Below are positions 1-7,322 of a stretch of 64,000 bases of DNA, piece after piece. Source of the DNA: Solitalea longa (GTDB lineage: Bacteria; Bacteroidota; Bacteroidia; Sphingobacteriales; Sphingobacteriaceae). The position numbers and the translations under genes were made by a program. The notes beneath the pieces were generated by a model, which worked only from the letters and a program-made list of their open reading frames with translations, was not told where the DNA came from and made no database searches. How positions within the stretch are numbered: the first letter of the stretch is position 1; each line of letters starts with the position of its first letter. The DNA is taken from the NCBI RefSeq assembly GCF_002920915.1, contig NZ_PQVF01000003.1:1-64000 (forward strand), written 5' to 3'.

Positions 1-348
1 TGATTTTTGAACGGTATCGCAGTCCCGATAGATCGGGAAGGTCGTAGGTTCGAATCCTGCCACCCCGACGGAAAAAGAAAAGCTCAATCATGAAAATGGT
101 TGGGCTTTTTTGTTTTTTATGATTTTTGAACCGTATCGCAGTTCCGATAGATCGGGAAGGTCATAGGTTCGAATCCTGTCACCCCGACGGGAAAAGAAAA
201 GCTCAATCATGAAAATGATTGGGCTTTTTTGTTTTTTATGATTTTTGAACCGTATCGCAGTCTCGATAGATCGGGAAGGTCGTAGGTTCGAATCCTGCCA
301 CCCCGACGGAAAAAGCTCAATCATGAAAATGGTTGGGCTTTTTTGTTT
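1..348 (+). repeat. three tandem tRNA-tail/terminator repeats
   Basis: Three head-to-tail copies (1-119, 120-238, 239-348; the last is about 5 bases shorter between tail and terminator). Each holds a hairpin TCCCGAT-AG-ATCGGGA (23-38 in copy 1), then a tRNA-like T arm (stem GTAGG 44-48, loop TTCGAAT 49-55, stem CCTGC 56-60), a 3' acceptor strand CACCCCGA, then an intrinsic terminator. No matching 5' acceptor strand (TCGGGGTG) is present, so none of the copies is a whole tRNA. Copy 2 changes the first T-stem pair from G-C to A-T on both sides, and the hairpin changes in copies 2 and 3 turn C-G into U-G, so folding is kept. An intact parent tRNA probably lies left of the window. The arrangement resembles the rtT repeats behind E. 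coli tyrT. Identity is certain as a repeat; a function is inference. Confidence 0.85.
314..344 (+). terminator. intrinsic terminator of the last tRNA-tail repeat
   Basis: Stem AGCTCAATC (314-322) pairs with GGTTGGGCT (331-339) through seven Watson-Crick and two G-U pairs, followed by a T run. The same hairpin ends the two preceding repeat copies; in copy 2 one G-U pair becomes A-U. Confidence 0.75.
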
Positions 349-420
349 AAACAGTTTTGGTTCTGCCGAAACTGCAATTCTGAAACTGATCTGGATGATT
401 ATAAATGGAATACAATAAAA

Positions 421-458
421 AATGAGCTGCCTGGTTTATTGGGCAGCTCATTTTTTTA
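421..458. terminator. bidirectional terminator
   Basis: Perfect 11-base-pair stem AATGAGCTGCC (421-431) with GGCAGCTCATT (442-452), 10-base loop, T run on the right and A run on the left. It can stop plus-strand transcription leaving the tRNA-tail repeats and minus-strand transcription of the small membrane peptide gene at 497-598. Confidence 0.85.
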
Positions 459-496
459 CTATCAGGTGAGTAACTGATGCATTTCTTTGCTTTGAA

Positions 497-598
497 TTAC
501 CATTTAGTGAACGAACTTACCATAAAGAAAATGGCAACAATGGCGAAAATTACAGCATGTTTAGTTTTGAATTCGAATTCTTTTTTTGTCCTTCTCAT
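497..598 (-). CDS. 33-residue single-span membrane peptide
   Basis: A short reading frame with ATG at 598 and TAA at 497-499. The peptide has a basic N terminus (MRRTKKEFEFKTKH) followed by one hydrophobic span, roughly residues 15-30 (AVIFAIVAIFFMVSSF), and ends FTKW. It looks like a small inner-membrane protein with the N terminus inside. Support for a real gene: a promoter-like TAAAATTTGCG sits directly before the ATG on the minus strand, as in other genes of this window where TTTGCG lies a few bases from the start, and a strong bidirectional terminator (421-458) follows the stop. I do not recognise the family and no function can be stated. Codon evidence is weak at this length, so moderate confidence only. 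Confidence 0.5.
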   Translation of the reverse strand: MRRTKKEFEFKTKHAVIFAIVAIFFMVSSFTKW

Positions 599-967
599 AA
601 GCGCAAATTTTACTAAGTGATCATTTAATTACTTATCCTACCCTCTAAAAACCACCTTATATTGTTAAATTATATTAACAGTATTGATAATTTTATGCCA
701 CATTGTACAACTTGCGATCGTTTTTAGATGAAAAGCAGTTAGGAGTGTTGTCTTTCTGCGTTTTTTCTTATTTTTTCTCCCTAGGTTTGATCTGCTATTG
801 CTAGTGCTTAATTGTTTAGAAAATGCTACGGTTTTTAAATGAAAAGTTTTAGGTGCTTATTGGAGCTTATTAAGCCGTTGAATATGAAAAAGGCTTAAGT
901 TTAATTCATAGTTCTTTTTAGCAGAGTTGAGGATGCTTTGGTTTTTAAGGGTTTTTAGCTGATTATC
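599..967. other. non-coding stretch between small peptide and FNR-like gene
   Basis: No reading frame with coding character. It holds the presumed promoter of the small peptide gene at its left end. A weak hairpin (TTATTAAGCC near 867 and GGCTTAA near 891) lies behind the regulator stop on the minus strand but has no T run, so it is not a convincing terminator. Confidence 0.5.
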
Positions 968-1663
968 TTATTTCGACTCGCGTTCAATTACGTTTTGCAG
1001 GTGTTCAGTATTTAAGAGTGCTATCTTTTTGCCGATTACCTTAACCGAATTTTCGGTAACCAGTTCATTCATTACCCGAAAAGCGGTTTCATAGGTAGTG
1101 CCGGAAAATGAAGCGATATCCTGTCGGCTAAGAGTAACATCCAGAAAATTCTCTTCATCCAACCCAAAGGTGTTTTTTAAAGATAGAAGACAGCTTGCTA
1201 CCCTTCCTTTTACTGACATGTGTGCAAGGTCTTTCATTCTTTTTTCTGATTCCTGCAATTCATTTGAATAGAACATCATTAGTTCAAACATTAATGTGGG
1301 GTTAACTTTTAATGAAGACAAAAAGAATTCTTTTTCAATAAAACAAACGGTAGTGGGCTCTAATGCCGTTGCTGAAACTGGGTAGTTCTTCTCTTTGCCA
1401 ATTCCCCGGTGTCCAAAAATTCCTCCTGATGTTGCAAATCGGATGATTAGTTCTTTGTCATCTCCCCATTTTTGATGAACCTTGACTTTTCCTTTATAAA
1501 TAAAATAAATGCCTTTTACCTCATCACCTTCACCGAAAATAAGTTCCCCTTTTTTATAGTCAAGGTTTTTTTTATGAATTTCTACAGCCGGTAGCCATTC
1601 TTTCACGCATAATGAACATAAAAAACAACTTTTTACATCGCACAGATCTTTACTTTTCTTCAT
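968..1663 (-). CDS. Crp/FNR-family regulator with probable Fe-S cluster
   Basis: Transcription factor of 231 residues with an N-terminal cyclic-nucleotide-binding-like beta barrel (about 25-130), a dimer helix, and a C-terminal winged helix (about 165-225; recognition stretch GTTYETAFRVM). Four cysteines are placed as in FNR: C8, C13, C16 and C19 at the N terminus and C107 in a context (TVCFIEKEFF) that lines up with the C122 region of E. coli FNR. Known FNR proteins hold an oxygen-labile [4Fe-4S] cluster there. The recognition helix keeps the Glu and Arg of FNR (E..R) but has Phe in place of the Ser. The gene follows cobA by 48 bases on the same strand and both diverge from nirB, so it probably controls the nitrate cluster. 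FNR-like sensing is inferred; a nitrate or nitric oxide response is equally possible. Confidence 0.85.
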   Translation of the reverse strand: MKKSKDLCDVKSCFLCSLCVKEWLPAVEIHKKNLDYKKGELIFGEGDEVKGIYFIYKGKVKVHQKWGDDKELIIRFATSGGIFGHRGIGKEKNYPVSATALEPTTVCFIEKEFFLSSLKVNPTLMFELMMFYSNELQESEKRMKDLAHMSVKGRVASCLLSLKNTFGLDEENFLDVTLSRQDIASFSGTTYETAFRVMNELVTENSVKVIGKKIALLNTEHLQNVIERESK

Positions 1664-1711
1664 TTATACTACCTCTTTTGATACTGTGGATTAATATACA
1701 ATGATAATCGA

Positions 1712-2443
1712 TTAAACTGCAAATTGGGTCTCTATTTTGGTTACTTCTCCTATAACAATTAATGCAGGGTGAGAGATCTCGCGCTCTTTTGCAAGTGATT
1801 CAAGATCCTTTATGCAGCCTTTGGTAATTTTCATATGAGGTAAGGATGCGTGCTGTATTAATGCAGCAGGAGTTTCACCTTTTCCGCATTTAATGCATTC
1901 GTTAACAATGGCTGGCAGGTTTTTCATTCCCATATAAATAACCACAGTGGTATTGCTTTGCATGGCCAGCTGAATATCTTTTGATAATGAGCCATCTTTT
2001 TTAGTGCCAGTAATGATCCAAATACCTTCGCTGATGCCTCGGTGTGTTAGTGTAATGTCTGACATTCCTACTGCCAGCATGCTGGTTATTCCGGGTATGT
2101 AGTTTGCCTTGATTCCGTTTTGTCTCGCGAAGATGATTTCTTCCATTCCCCGCCCAAAAATAAAGGGATCTCCACCTTTTAAGCGTACAACCAGTTTGTT
2201 GTTAATGGCCTTTTCTTTTATGAGCTCATGAATTCGTTCTTGTGGGGTGTATTCTTTATAAGGAGGTTTGCCCACATAAATTTTTTCACAATCATCTTTA
2301 GCATGATTCAGTAAAACCCGATTTATCAGGTTGTCATATAAAATTACGTCTGCTTTCTTTAAAATATTTACCGCTTTTAGTGTAATTAGCTCCGGATCGC
2401 CAGGTCCTGCGCCAATAATTGTTAATTCTGCTCCTGAATTCAT
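1712..2443 (-). CDS. cobA: uroporphyrinogen-III C-methyltransferase
   Basis: SAM-dependent enzyme of 243 residues that methylates uroporphyrinogen III to precorrin-2, the first step to siroheme. The full family pattern is visible: N-terminal LTIIGAGPGDPELITLKA, the VVRLKGGDPFIFGRG motif about residue 90, PGITSMLAVG about 120, and the TVVIYMGM stretch about 170. It lacks the CysG dehydrogenase/ferrochelatase part, so those steps must be coded elsewhere. Its product supplies siroheme to NirB, whose gene starts 316 bases away on the other strand. It is probably co-transcribed with the FNR-like regulator downstream. Function is firm; choice of the symbol cobA over sumT or cysG is convention. Confidence 0.93.
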   Translation of the reverse strand: MNSGAELTIIGAGPGDPELITLKAVNILKKADVILYDNLINRVLLNHAKDDCEKIYVGKPPYKEYTPQERIHELIKEKAINNKLVVRLKGGDPFIFGRGMEEIIFARQNGIKANYIPGITSMLAVGMSDITLTHRGISEGIWIITGTKKDGSLSKDIQLAMQSNTTVVIYMGMKNLPAIVNECIKCGKGETPAALIQHASLPHMKITKGCIKDLESLAKEREISHPALIVIGEVTKIETQFAV

Positions 2444-2759
2444 GTGTTTTCTAGTTTTTTGTATGAAAAATTCAGTAAAATCAATTTTTGTTTAAGTGTT
2501 ATTGATAAAACTGTAAATAAACGTATTTGTTTTCTCTGTTTATTTGGCTAAAATAGCATATTGAAATATTTTATTTTAATTTTTTTATGATTTTAAAGAT
2601 ATTTTATTTTATTTTTACATCAATAAGCAATTGTAAATCATAATTAACATCATATAATTGCTTTAATATTTACTTTTTTATAACGTTTTAGTAATAATCG
2701 ATATAAAAACATATGAAATCAGATAAAAATTCTCTTTTATAACTAAAAAATAACTGAAT
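2444..2759. promoter_or_regulatory. divergent cobA/nirB control region
   Basis: Very AT-rich 316-base gap between the divergent cobA-fnr and nirB operons, so promoters for both must lie here. Two inverted repeats stand out: ATCAAT (2480-2485) with ATTGAT (2501-2506), and TTTACA (2614-2619) with TGTAAA (2632-2637). Neither has the exact FNR layout TTGAT-N4-ATCAA. I found no clear TAnnTTTG element close to the nirB ATG. In such AT-rich DNA six-base arms can arise by chance. Confidence 0.4.
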
Positions 2760-5264
2760 ATGTCCGAAATATCTACAAAAAATATAGTAATTGTTGGAAA
2801 TGGGATGGTTGGTTATAAGTTTTGTGAAAAATTACTGGCCAAATCCAATAGATTTAATTTAATTGTCTTTGGAGAGGAGCCGAGAGTTGCCTATGACCGG
2901 GTTCATTTAAGTGAATTTTTCTCCGGGAAGACAGCTGATGATCTTAGCATGGCTGACATCAGCTGGTACTCCGACAATAACATAACGCTACACCTTGGCG
3001 ATCCAATAAAGGAAATTAACCGCGAAACCCAAACCATCTACTCTTCAAAAGGCCTCATTCAATCTTATGATTATTTAATTCTGGCAACCGGGTCGGCACC
3101 GTTTGTTCCTAATCTTCCGGGTATTGATAAAAAAGGTGTGTTTGTTTATCGAACTATAGAAGACCTGGAGGCAATGAGCAGACATGCTGAGTTTGCTAAA
3201 AAAGGTGTGGTTATGGGTGGTGGACTTTTAGGATTGGAAGCCGCTAAAGCCTTAATAGACCTGGGCATTGAAGAAACTCATGTAATAGAGTTTGCCCCTC
3301 GTTTAATGCCGCGTCAAATCGACCAAAACGGCAGTAAGTTGCTTCAAAATAAATTAAAAGAACTTGGCCTGCAGGTGCACCTGAATGTAAATACTTCTAA
3401 AATTTTAGGGGATGAAGAAATTACAGGCTTGCAGTTTGCCGACGATACTATAATGAGTTTGGATATGCTGGTGATTTCGGCAGGTATTCGCCCGCGTGAT
3501 GAATTGGCAAAACAATGCGGTTTAGAGGTTGGTCCTCGAGGAGGCATTGTGGTAAATGAGTTCATGCAAACATCTGATGAAAAAGTATTCGCAATTGGCG
3601 AGTGTGCCTTGTTTGATGGAATGATCTACGGGCTGGTGGCTCCCGGATATGAAATGGCCGACATTGTTGCTTCACATTTATGTGATATTGAAAAAAGATT
3701 TAAAGGCTATGATATGAGCACCAAACTTAAATTAATTGGTGTGGATGTGGCCAGCTTTGGAGATCCGTTTATCTGCGAGCCTGATTGTAAGACCATTGTA
3801 TTGGAAGATTCTAACAAAGGTGTTTACAAACGTATTAATATGACTACAGATGGGAAACACCTGTTGGGAGGCGTTTTGGTAGGTGATGCTGAAGCATACA
3901 ATATGTTATTGCAAACAGTAAACAACAAGATCGTGTTGCCTCCAAATCCTGAGGACCTGATATTGGGAGTCAGGGGAGGTGCGGTTGCTGAAGGTGCTGG
4001 TGTAATAAGTTTACCTGACGATGCTCTTATTTGTTCTTGTGAAGCCGTTACAAAAGGTACTATTTGTTCGGCGGTAATTGATCAGGAGATCACCACCATT
4101 GATGGTATGAAAAAATGCACTAAAGCAGGTACCGGTTGCGGTGGTTGTGTACCAATGGTGAAAGACCTGATCAATGGAACGCTGAAGGAAAATGGCAAAT
4201 ACGTTAAAAATGTAATTTGTGAGCATTTTAACTTTTCGCGCCAGGAACTGCTCGATCTCATCAAAATAAACAATATTAAAAATTATGATGAGGTGCTGGA
4301 TACTTTTGGAAAAGGTGACGGGTGCGAAGTGTGCAAACCTGCTGTTGCCAGTATTTTAGCAAGCCTGTGGAATGATCTGATTTTAAAACAAGCCACTATA
4401 CAAGATAGTAACGACCGTTTTTTAGCAAATATTCAAAAAGGCGGTACTTATTCGGTAGTACCTCGTATTGCAGGTGGTGAAATAACTCCCGAAAAGCTGA
4501 TCGTAATCGGTGAAGTCGCAAAAGAATTTGGCCTCTATACCAAAATTACCGGTGGTCAGCGTATCGATATGTTCGGTGCACATCTGAATGATTTACCATT
4601 GATTTGGAAAAGACTTACAGATGCAGGCTTTGAAAGTGGCCATGCCTACGGTAAATCATTGCGTACCGTAAAAAGTTGCGTTGGAAGTACCTGGTGCCGT
4701 TTTGGTTTACATGATAGTGTTTCATTTGCCATTGAAATTGAAAATCGCTACAAGGGTTTACGCTCTCCGCATAAATTAAAAGGCGGCGTTTCCGGATGTA
4801 TCCGCGAGTGTGCCGAAGCACAATCAAAAGACTTTGGAATTATCGCCACTGAAAAAGGCTGGAATCTGTACGTATGTGGTAATGGTGGTTCTAAACCGCA
4901 GCATGCTCAATTGCTGGCTGCCGATATTGATAGCGCAACCTGTATCAAATACCTCGATCGCTTTCTGATGTTCTATATCAAAACTGCTGATCCGCTAACC
5001 CGTACCGCAACCTGGTTAAATAAGATGGAAGGTGGAATGAGCTATTTGAAGAATGTGGTAGTGAATGACAGTTTGAACGTTGCTGAAGAGTTGGAGGCCG
5101 AAATGGAATTACTGATCAAAAACTACAAATGCGAGTGGCTCGAAGTGGTGGAAAACGATGAGATGAAAAAGAAATTCAGCCATTTTGTTAATGCACCTGA
5201 AGTAAAGGACCCTACCGTTTCTTTCGAACCATTAAGAGACCAGGTAATGGCTACTCAATGGTAA
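2760..5264 (+). CDS. nirB: assimilatory nitrite reductase, large subunit
   Basis: Cytoplasmic NAD(P)H-dependent enzyme, 834 residues, reducing nitrite to ammonium. Domains in order: FAD/NAD-binding oxidoreductase (1 to about 310; GNGMVGYKF at the start and GGGLLGLEAA about 155), NirB middle domain, two BFD-like [2Fe-2S] segments (about 420-530, CSCEAV and GTGCGGC), and the ferredoxin-like plus siroheme/[4Fe-4S] domains (about 560-830). The siroheme-cluster ligands are intact: C640-x5-C646 and C680-x3-C684. Length is usual for the family. First gene of the nirB-nirD-porin-narK-nasC-rubredoxin series; nirD starts 32 bases behind it. Siroheme comes from the neighbouring cobA. Confidence 0.96.
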   Translation: MSEISTKNIVIVGNGMVGYKFCEKLLAKSNRFNLIVFGEEPRVAYDRVHLSEFFSGKTADDLSMADISWYSDNNITLHLGDPIKEINRETQTIYSSKGLIQSYDYLILATGSAPFVPNLPGIDKKGVFVYRTIEDLEAMSRHAEFAKKGVVMGGGLLGLEAAKALIDLGIEETHVIEFAPRLMPRQIDQNGSKLLQNKLKELGLQVHLNVNTSKILGDEEITGLQFADDTIMSLDMLVISAGIRPRDELAKQCGLEVGPRGGIVVNEFMQTSDEKVFAIGECALFDGMIYGLVAPGYEMADIVASHLCDIEKRFKGYDMSTKLKLIGVDVASFGDPFICEPDCKTIVLEDSNKGVYKRINMTTDGKHLLGGVLVGDAEAYNMLLQTVNNKIVLPPNPEDLILGVRGGAVAEGAGVISLPDDALICSCEAVTKGTICSAVIDQEITTIDGMKKCTKAGTGCGGCVPMVKDLINGTLKENGKYVKNVICEHFNFSRQELLDLIKINNIKNYDEVLDTFGKGDGCEVCKPAVASILASLWNDLILKQATIQDSNDRFLANIQKGGTYSVVPRIAGGEITPEKLIVIGEVAKEFGLYTKITGGQRIDMFGAHLNDLPLIWKRLTDAGFESGHAYGKSLRTVKSCVGSTWCRFGLHDSVSFAIEIENRYKGLRSPHKLKGGVSGCIRECAEAQSKDFGIIATEKGWNLYVCGNGGSKPQHAQLLAADIDSATCIKYLDRFLMFYIKTADPLTRTATWLNKMEGGMSYLKNVVVNDSLNVAEELEAEMELLIKNYKCEWLEVVENDEMKKKFSHFVNAPEVKDPTVSFEPLRDQVMATQW

Positions 5265-5296
5265 TTGATAATTCTGTTAACTAAAAAACTACTGCT

Positions 5297-5653
5297 ATGA
5301 ATCAAGATGTAATGACAGCCTGTGAATGGGTTATGGTGTGTGATGCCACTGATATTCCCGAAAATGGAGGAGCCTGTGTAAAAGTTGAAGATGTACAAAT
5401 TGCCGTTTTCAACTTTGCAAGAAGAAATGAGTGGTATGCAACTCAAAATTTATGTCCTCATAAACAACAAATGGTGCTTTCGAGGGGAATGATAGGAAGC
5501 GCCGGCGATAACTGTGAACCTAAAGTGGCCTGCCCGTTTCATAAGAATACCTTTTCACTGCAAACCGGAAAATGCCTCAGTAATGATGAGTTAGAAATAA
5601 AAGTATATCCGATTAAAGTTGAAAACGGGAAGGTATATGTGAGTTTGGAATAA
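5297..5653 (+). CDS. nirD: nitrite reductase small subunit, Rieske type
   Basis: Protein of 118 residues of the NirD/Rieske ferredoxin family, the partner of NirB. Unlike E. coli NirD, which lost its cluster ligands, this one keeps a full Rieske set: C53-x-H55 (CPH) and C79-x2-H82 (CPFH), so it should bind [2Fe-2S]. It probably passes electrons or stabilises the NirB complex in the cytoplasm. The gene starts 32 bases after nirB. Membership in the family is clear; whether the cluster takes part in catalysis is inference. Confidence 0.93.
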   Translation: MNQDVMTACEWVMVCDATDIPENGGACVKVEDVQIAVFNFARRNEWYATQNLCPHKQQMVLSRGMIGSAGDNCEPKVACPFHKNTFSLQTGKCLSNDELEIKVYPIKVENGKVYVSLE

Positions 5654-5673
5654 AGATCTGATGAAAAGAAAAA

Positions 5674-5704
5674 CCCCAACCCAGAATTGCAGTCTGTATT
5701 GGGG
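5674..5704 (+). other. stem-loop between nirD and porin gene
   Basis: CCCCAA (5674-5679) pairs with TTGGGG (5699-5704) over a 19-base loop, in the 94-base gap that is the longest within the operon. No T run follows, so it is more likely an mRNA processing or stability element, or a weak attenuator, than a terminator. Confidence 0.4.
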
Positions 5705-5747
5705 AAATAAGTTTCAAGATCTGTTAATTACTTAAAACCAGTGCCAA

Positions 5748-7286
5748 ATGTATTTAAAAAATAGATTATTTGCTGCCGTTTTTGTTCTCATTCTGATTTT
5801 TTCAGCAACTACAAATTCTTTCGCCCAATTGACGCTAAATGCACAACTACGGGCACGCGCTGAATACCGAAATGGCTTTTCCAATCTTTTACCTTCCAGT
5901 GCTCAATCAGCCGACTTTATTTCGCAACGAACCCGCTTAGGCTTTGGGTATAAGTGGAATTTTTTGGTGGTGGGAGGCAGTATTCAGGATGTGAGGGTAT
6001 GGGGACAAGATGCTTCAACCATTAGCAATTCGGATGGTAATAAGCTGATGTTGCACGAAGGTTGGGCCGAAGTTATTTTGGCGAATAAAGCCGATACTTC
6101 CAACCAGTTCAAGCTCCTAGATTTTCTTTCATTTAAAATTGGTCGTCAGGAACTGATCTATGATGATGCCCGATTAATTGGCAACCTCGATTGGACGCAA
6201 CAAGGCCGTCGATTCGACATGGCTTTACTAAAAGCTGTTCATAAAGGCTGGCAACTCGATTTAGGCTATGCCTATAATCAAAACAGCGAAAAAATGTCGG
6301 GTAACAATTATGTTCCCGGTAATGTTCCGCAGTATATAAAAAATGATCAGGGAGTGCTGGTACCTACGCCCGAGGGAATGGTCCCTTTAACCAATGCTTC
6401 GGGAAATAGTGCGGCCAATGGAAATCCCACGTACACCAATCCGCCCACAACAAACGGGGGCACACAGGATTATAAAAAGTTTGCCAGTGTTTACCTGAGC
6501 AAATCGTTTAACAATACCAAGCTTTCGGCATTGTTCTTTAATGATAAGTTTGGAAAGTACCGCGCCGCCATCGTTGAAACGAACGGAGGTGTTGTGTACG
6601 GCAGATATTTCGATGTTGAAGGTTCTTCCAGTCGCTTAACTTATGGGCTTATGGCTGTGCAAAGCTTTCCGATAACAGCTAATAAAAGTACGGTTAAGCT
6701 TCAGTTGAATTACTACCAACAGTCGGGAGAAGATCGTGATGACCGTGATCTGAATGCCTATCATTACAGTGTATTTGCCACTTTTAATAAAGGCCGATTT
6801 AGCATCGGTCCTGGTTTCGACTATTTATCAGGAAATAAAGCTTCAACCCCATCAACAGAAAGCAAACGCTTTGATCCGCTTTACGGAACCCCGCACAAGT
6901 TTTGGGGCTACATGGATTATTTCTACGCAGCAACCGGTTCTCCGGCGCAGGGATTAAAAAATGCTTACATCAAATCTAAGTTCACCGAAAAGATCTACTC
7001 AGTTGCTTTGGATTACCACCATTTTGAGGTAGCCAATGAAATGGCCGCTACCACACAAAAAAATCTGGGCGATGAGTTTGACTTAACAGCAAGTTGCAAC
7101 CTGAATAAATTCACCACGCTCGATTTTGGATACTCAGTTATGCTTGCAACCGATGCCATGCCATATGCTAAAGGGCAATCTCCCACGATGCCAACAGCAA
7201 ACTTCGATAAAACGGCGCAGTGGGCCTATCTGTCGGTCAGTATAAAGCCTGAGTTTATTTTCAGCAAGCAAGCGTCCGTCAAATAA
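5748..7286 (+). CDS. outer-membrane beta-barrel porin, alginate-export-like
   Basis: Protein of 512 residues with a clear signal peptide (cleavage after about residue 26, SFAQ) and then alternating aromatic/polar beta strands of an outer-membrane barrel (for example RLGFGYKWNF, LDLGYAYNQ, TLDFGYSVML). It resembles the alginate-export family barrels that Bacteroidota often carry beside nitrate transporters. Position between nirD and narK suggests that it lets nitrate or nitrite through the outer membrane; this role is inferred from context only. A low-complexity Asn/Gly/Thr/Pro loop (about residues 215-240) is probably exposed. No catalytic residues are recognisable. Confidence 0.8.
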   Translation: MYLKNRLFAAVFVLILIFSATTNSFAQLTLNAQLRARAEYRNGFSNLLPSSAQSADFISQRTRLGFGYKWNFLVVGGSIQDVRVWGQDASTISNSDGNKLMLHEGWAEVILANKADTSNQFKLLDFLSFKIGRQELIYDDARLIGNLDWTQQGRRFDMALLKAVHKGWQLDLGYAYNQNSEKMSGNNYVPGNVPQYIKNDQGVLVPTPEGMVPLTNASGNSAANGNPTYTNPPTTNGGTQDYKKFASVYLSKSFNNTKLSALFFNDKFGKYRAAIVETNGGVVYGRYFDVEGSSSRLTYGLMAVQSFPITANKSTVKLQLNYYQQSGEDRDDRDLNAYHYSVFATFNKGRFSIGPGFDYLSGNKASTPSTESKRFDPLYGTPHKFWGYMDYFYAATGSPAQGLKNAYIKSKFTEKIYSVALDYHHFEVANEMAATTQKNLGDEFDLTASCNLNKFTTLDFGYSVMLATDAMPYAKGQSPTMPTANFDKTAQWAYLSVSIKPEFIFSKQASVK

Positions 7287-7322
7287 TAATCCCTCCTAAT
7301 TAATTACCTCAAAAAAATCAAC

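Noticed and set aside
1-70. Possible complete tRNA at the left edge
   Set aside because: T arm and 3' acceptor strand are present but no 5' acceptor strand or D arm can be placed; the same truncated form recurs three times.
88-324. Open frame of 78 codons on the minus strand (contains GWQDSNLRPS)
   Set aside because: It is the reverse translation of the tRNA-tail repeats; such peptides are a well-known artefact over tRNA 3' ends.
2614-2637. TTTACA-N12-TGTAAA as an FNR-like binding site ahead of nirB
   Set aside because: Half-sites do not match TTGAT/ATCAA, and six-base arms are expected by chance in DNA this AT-rich; kept only as a note in the control region.
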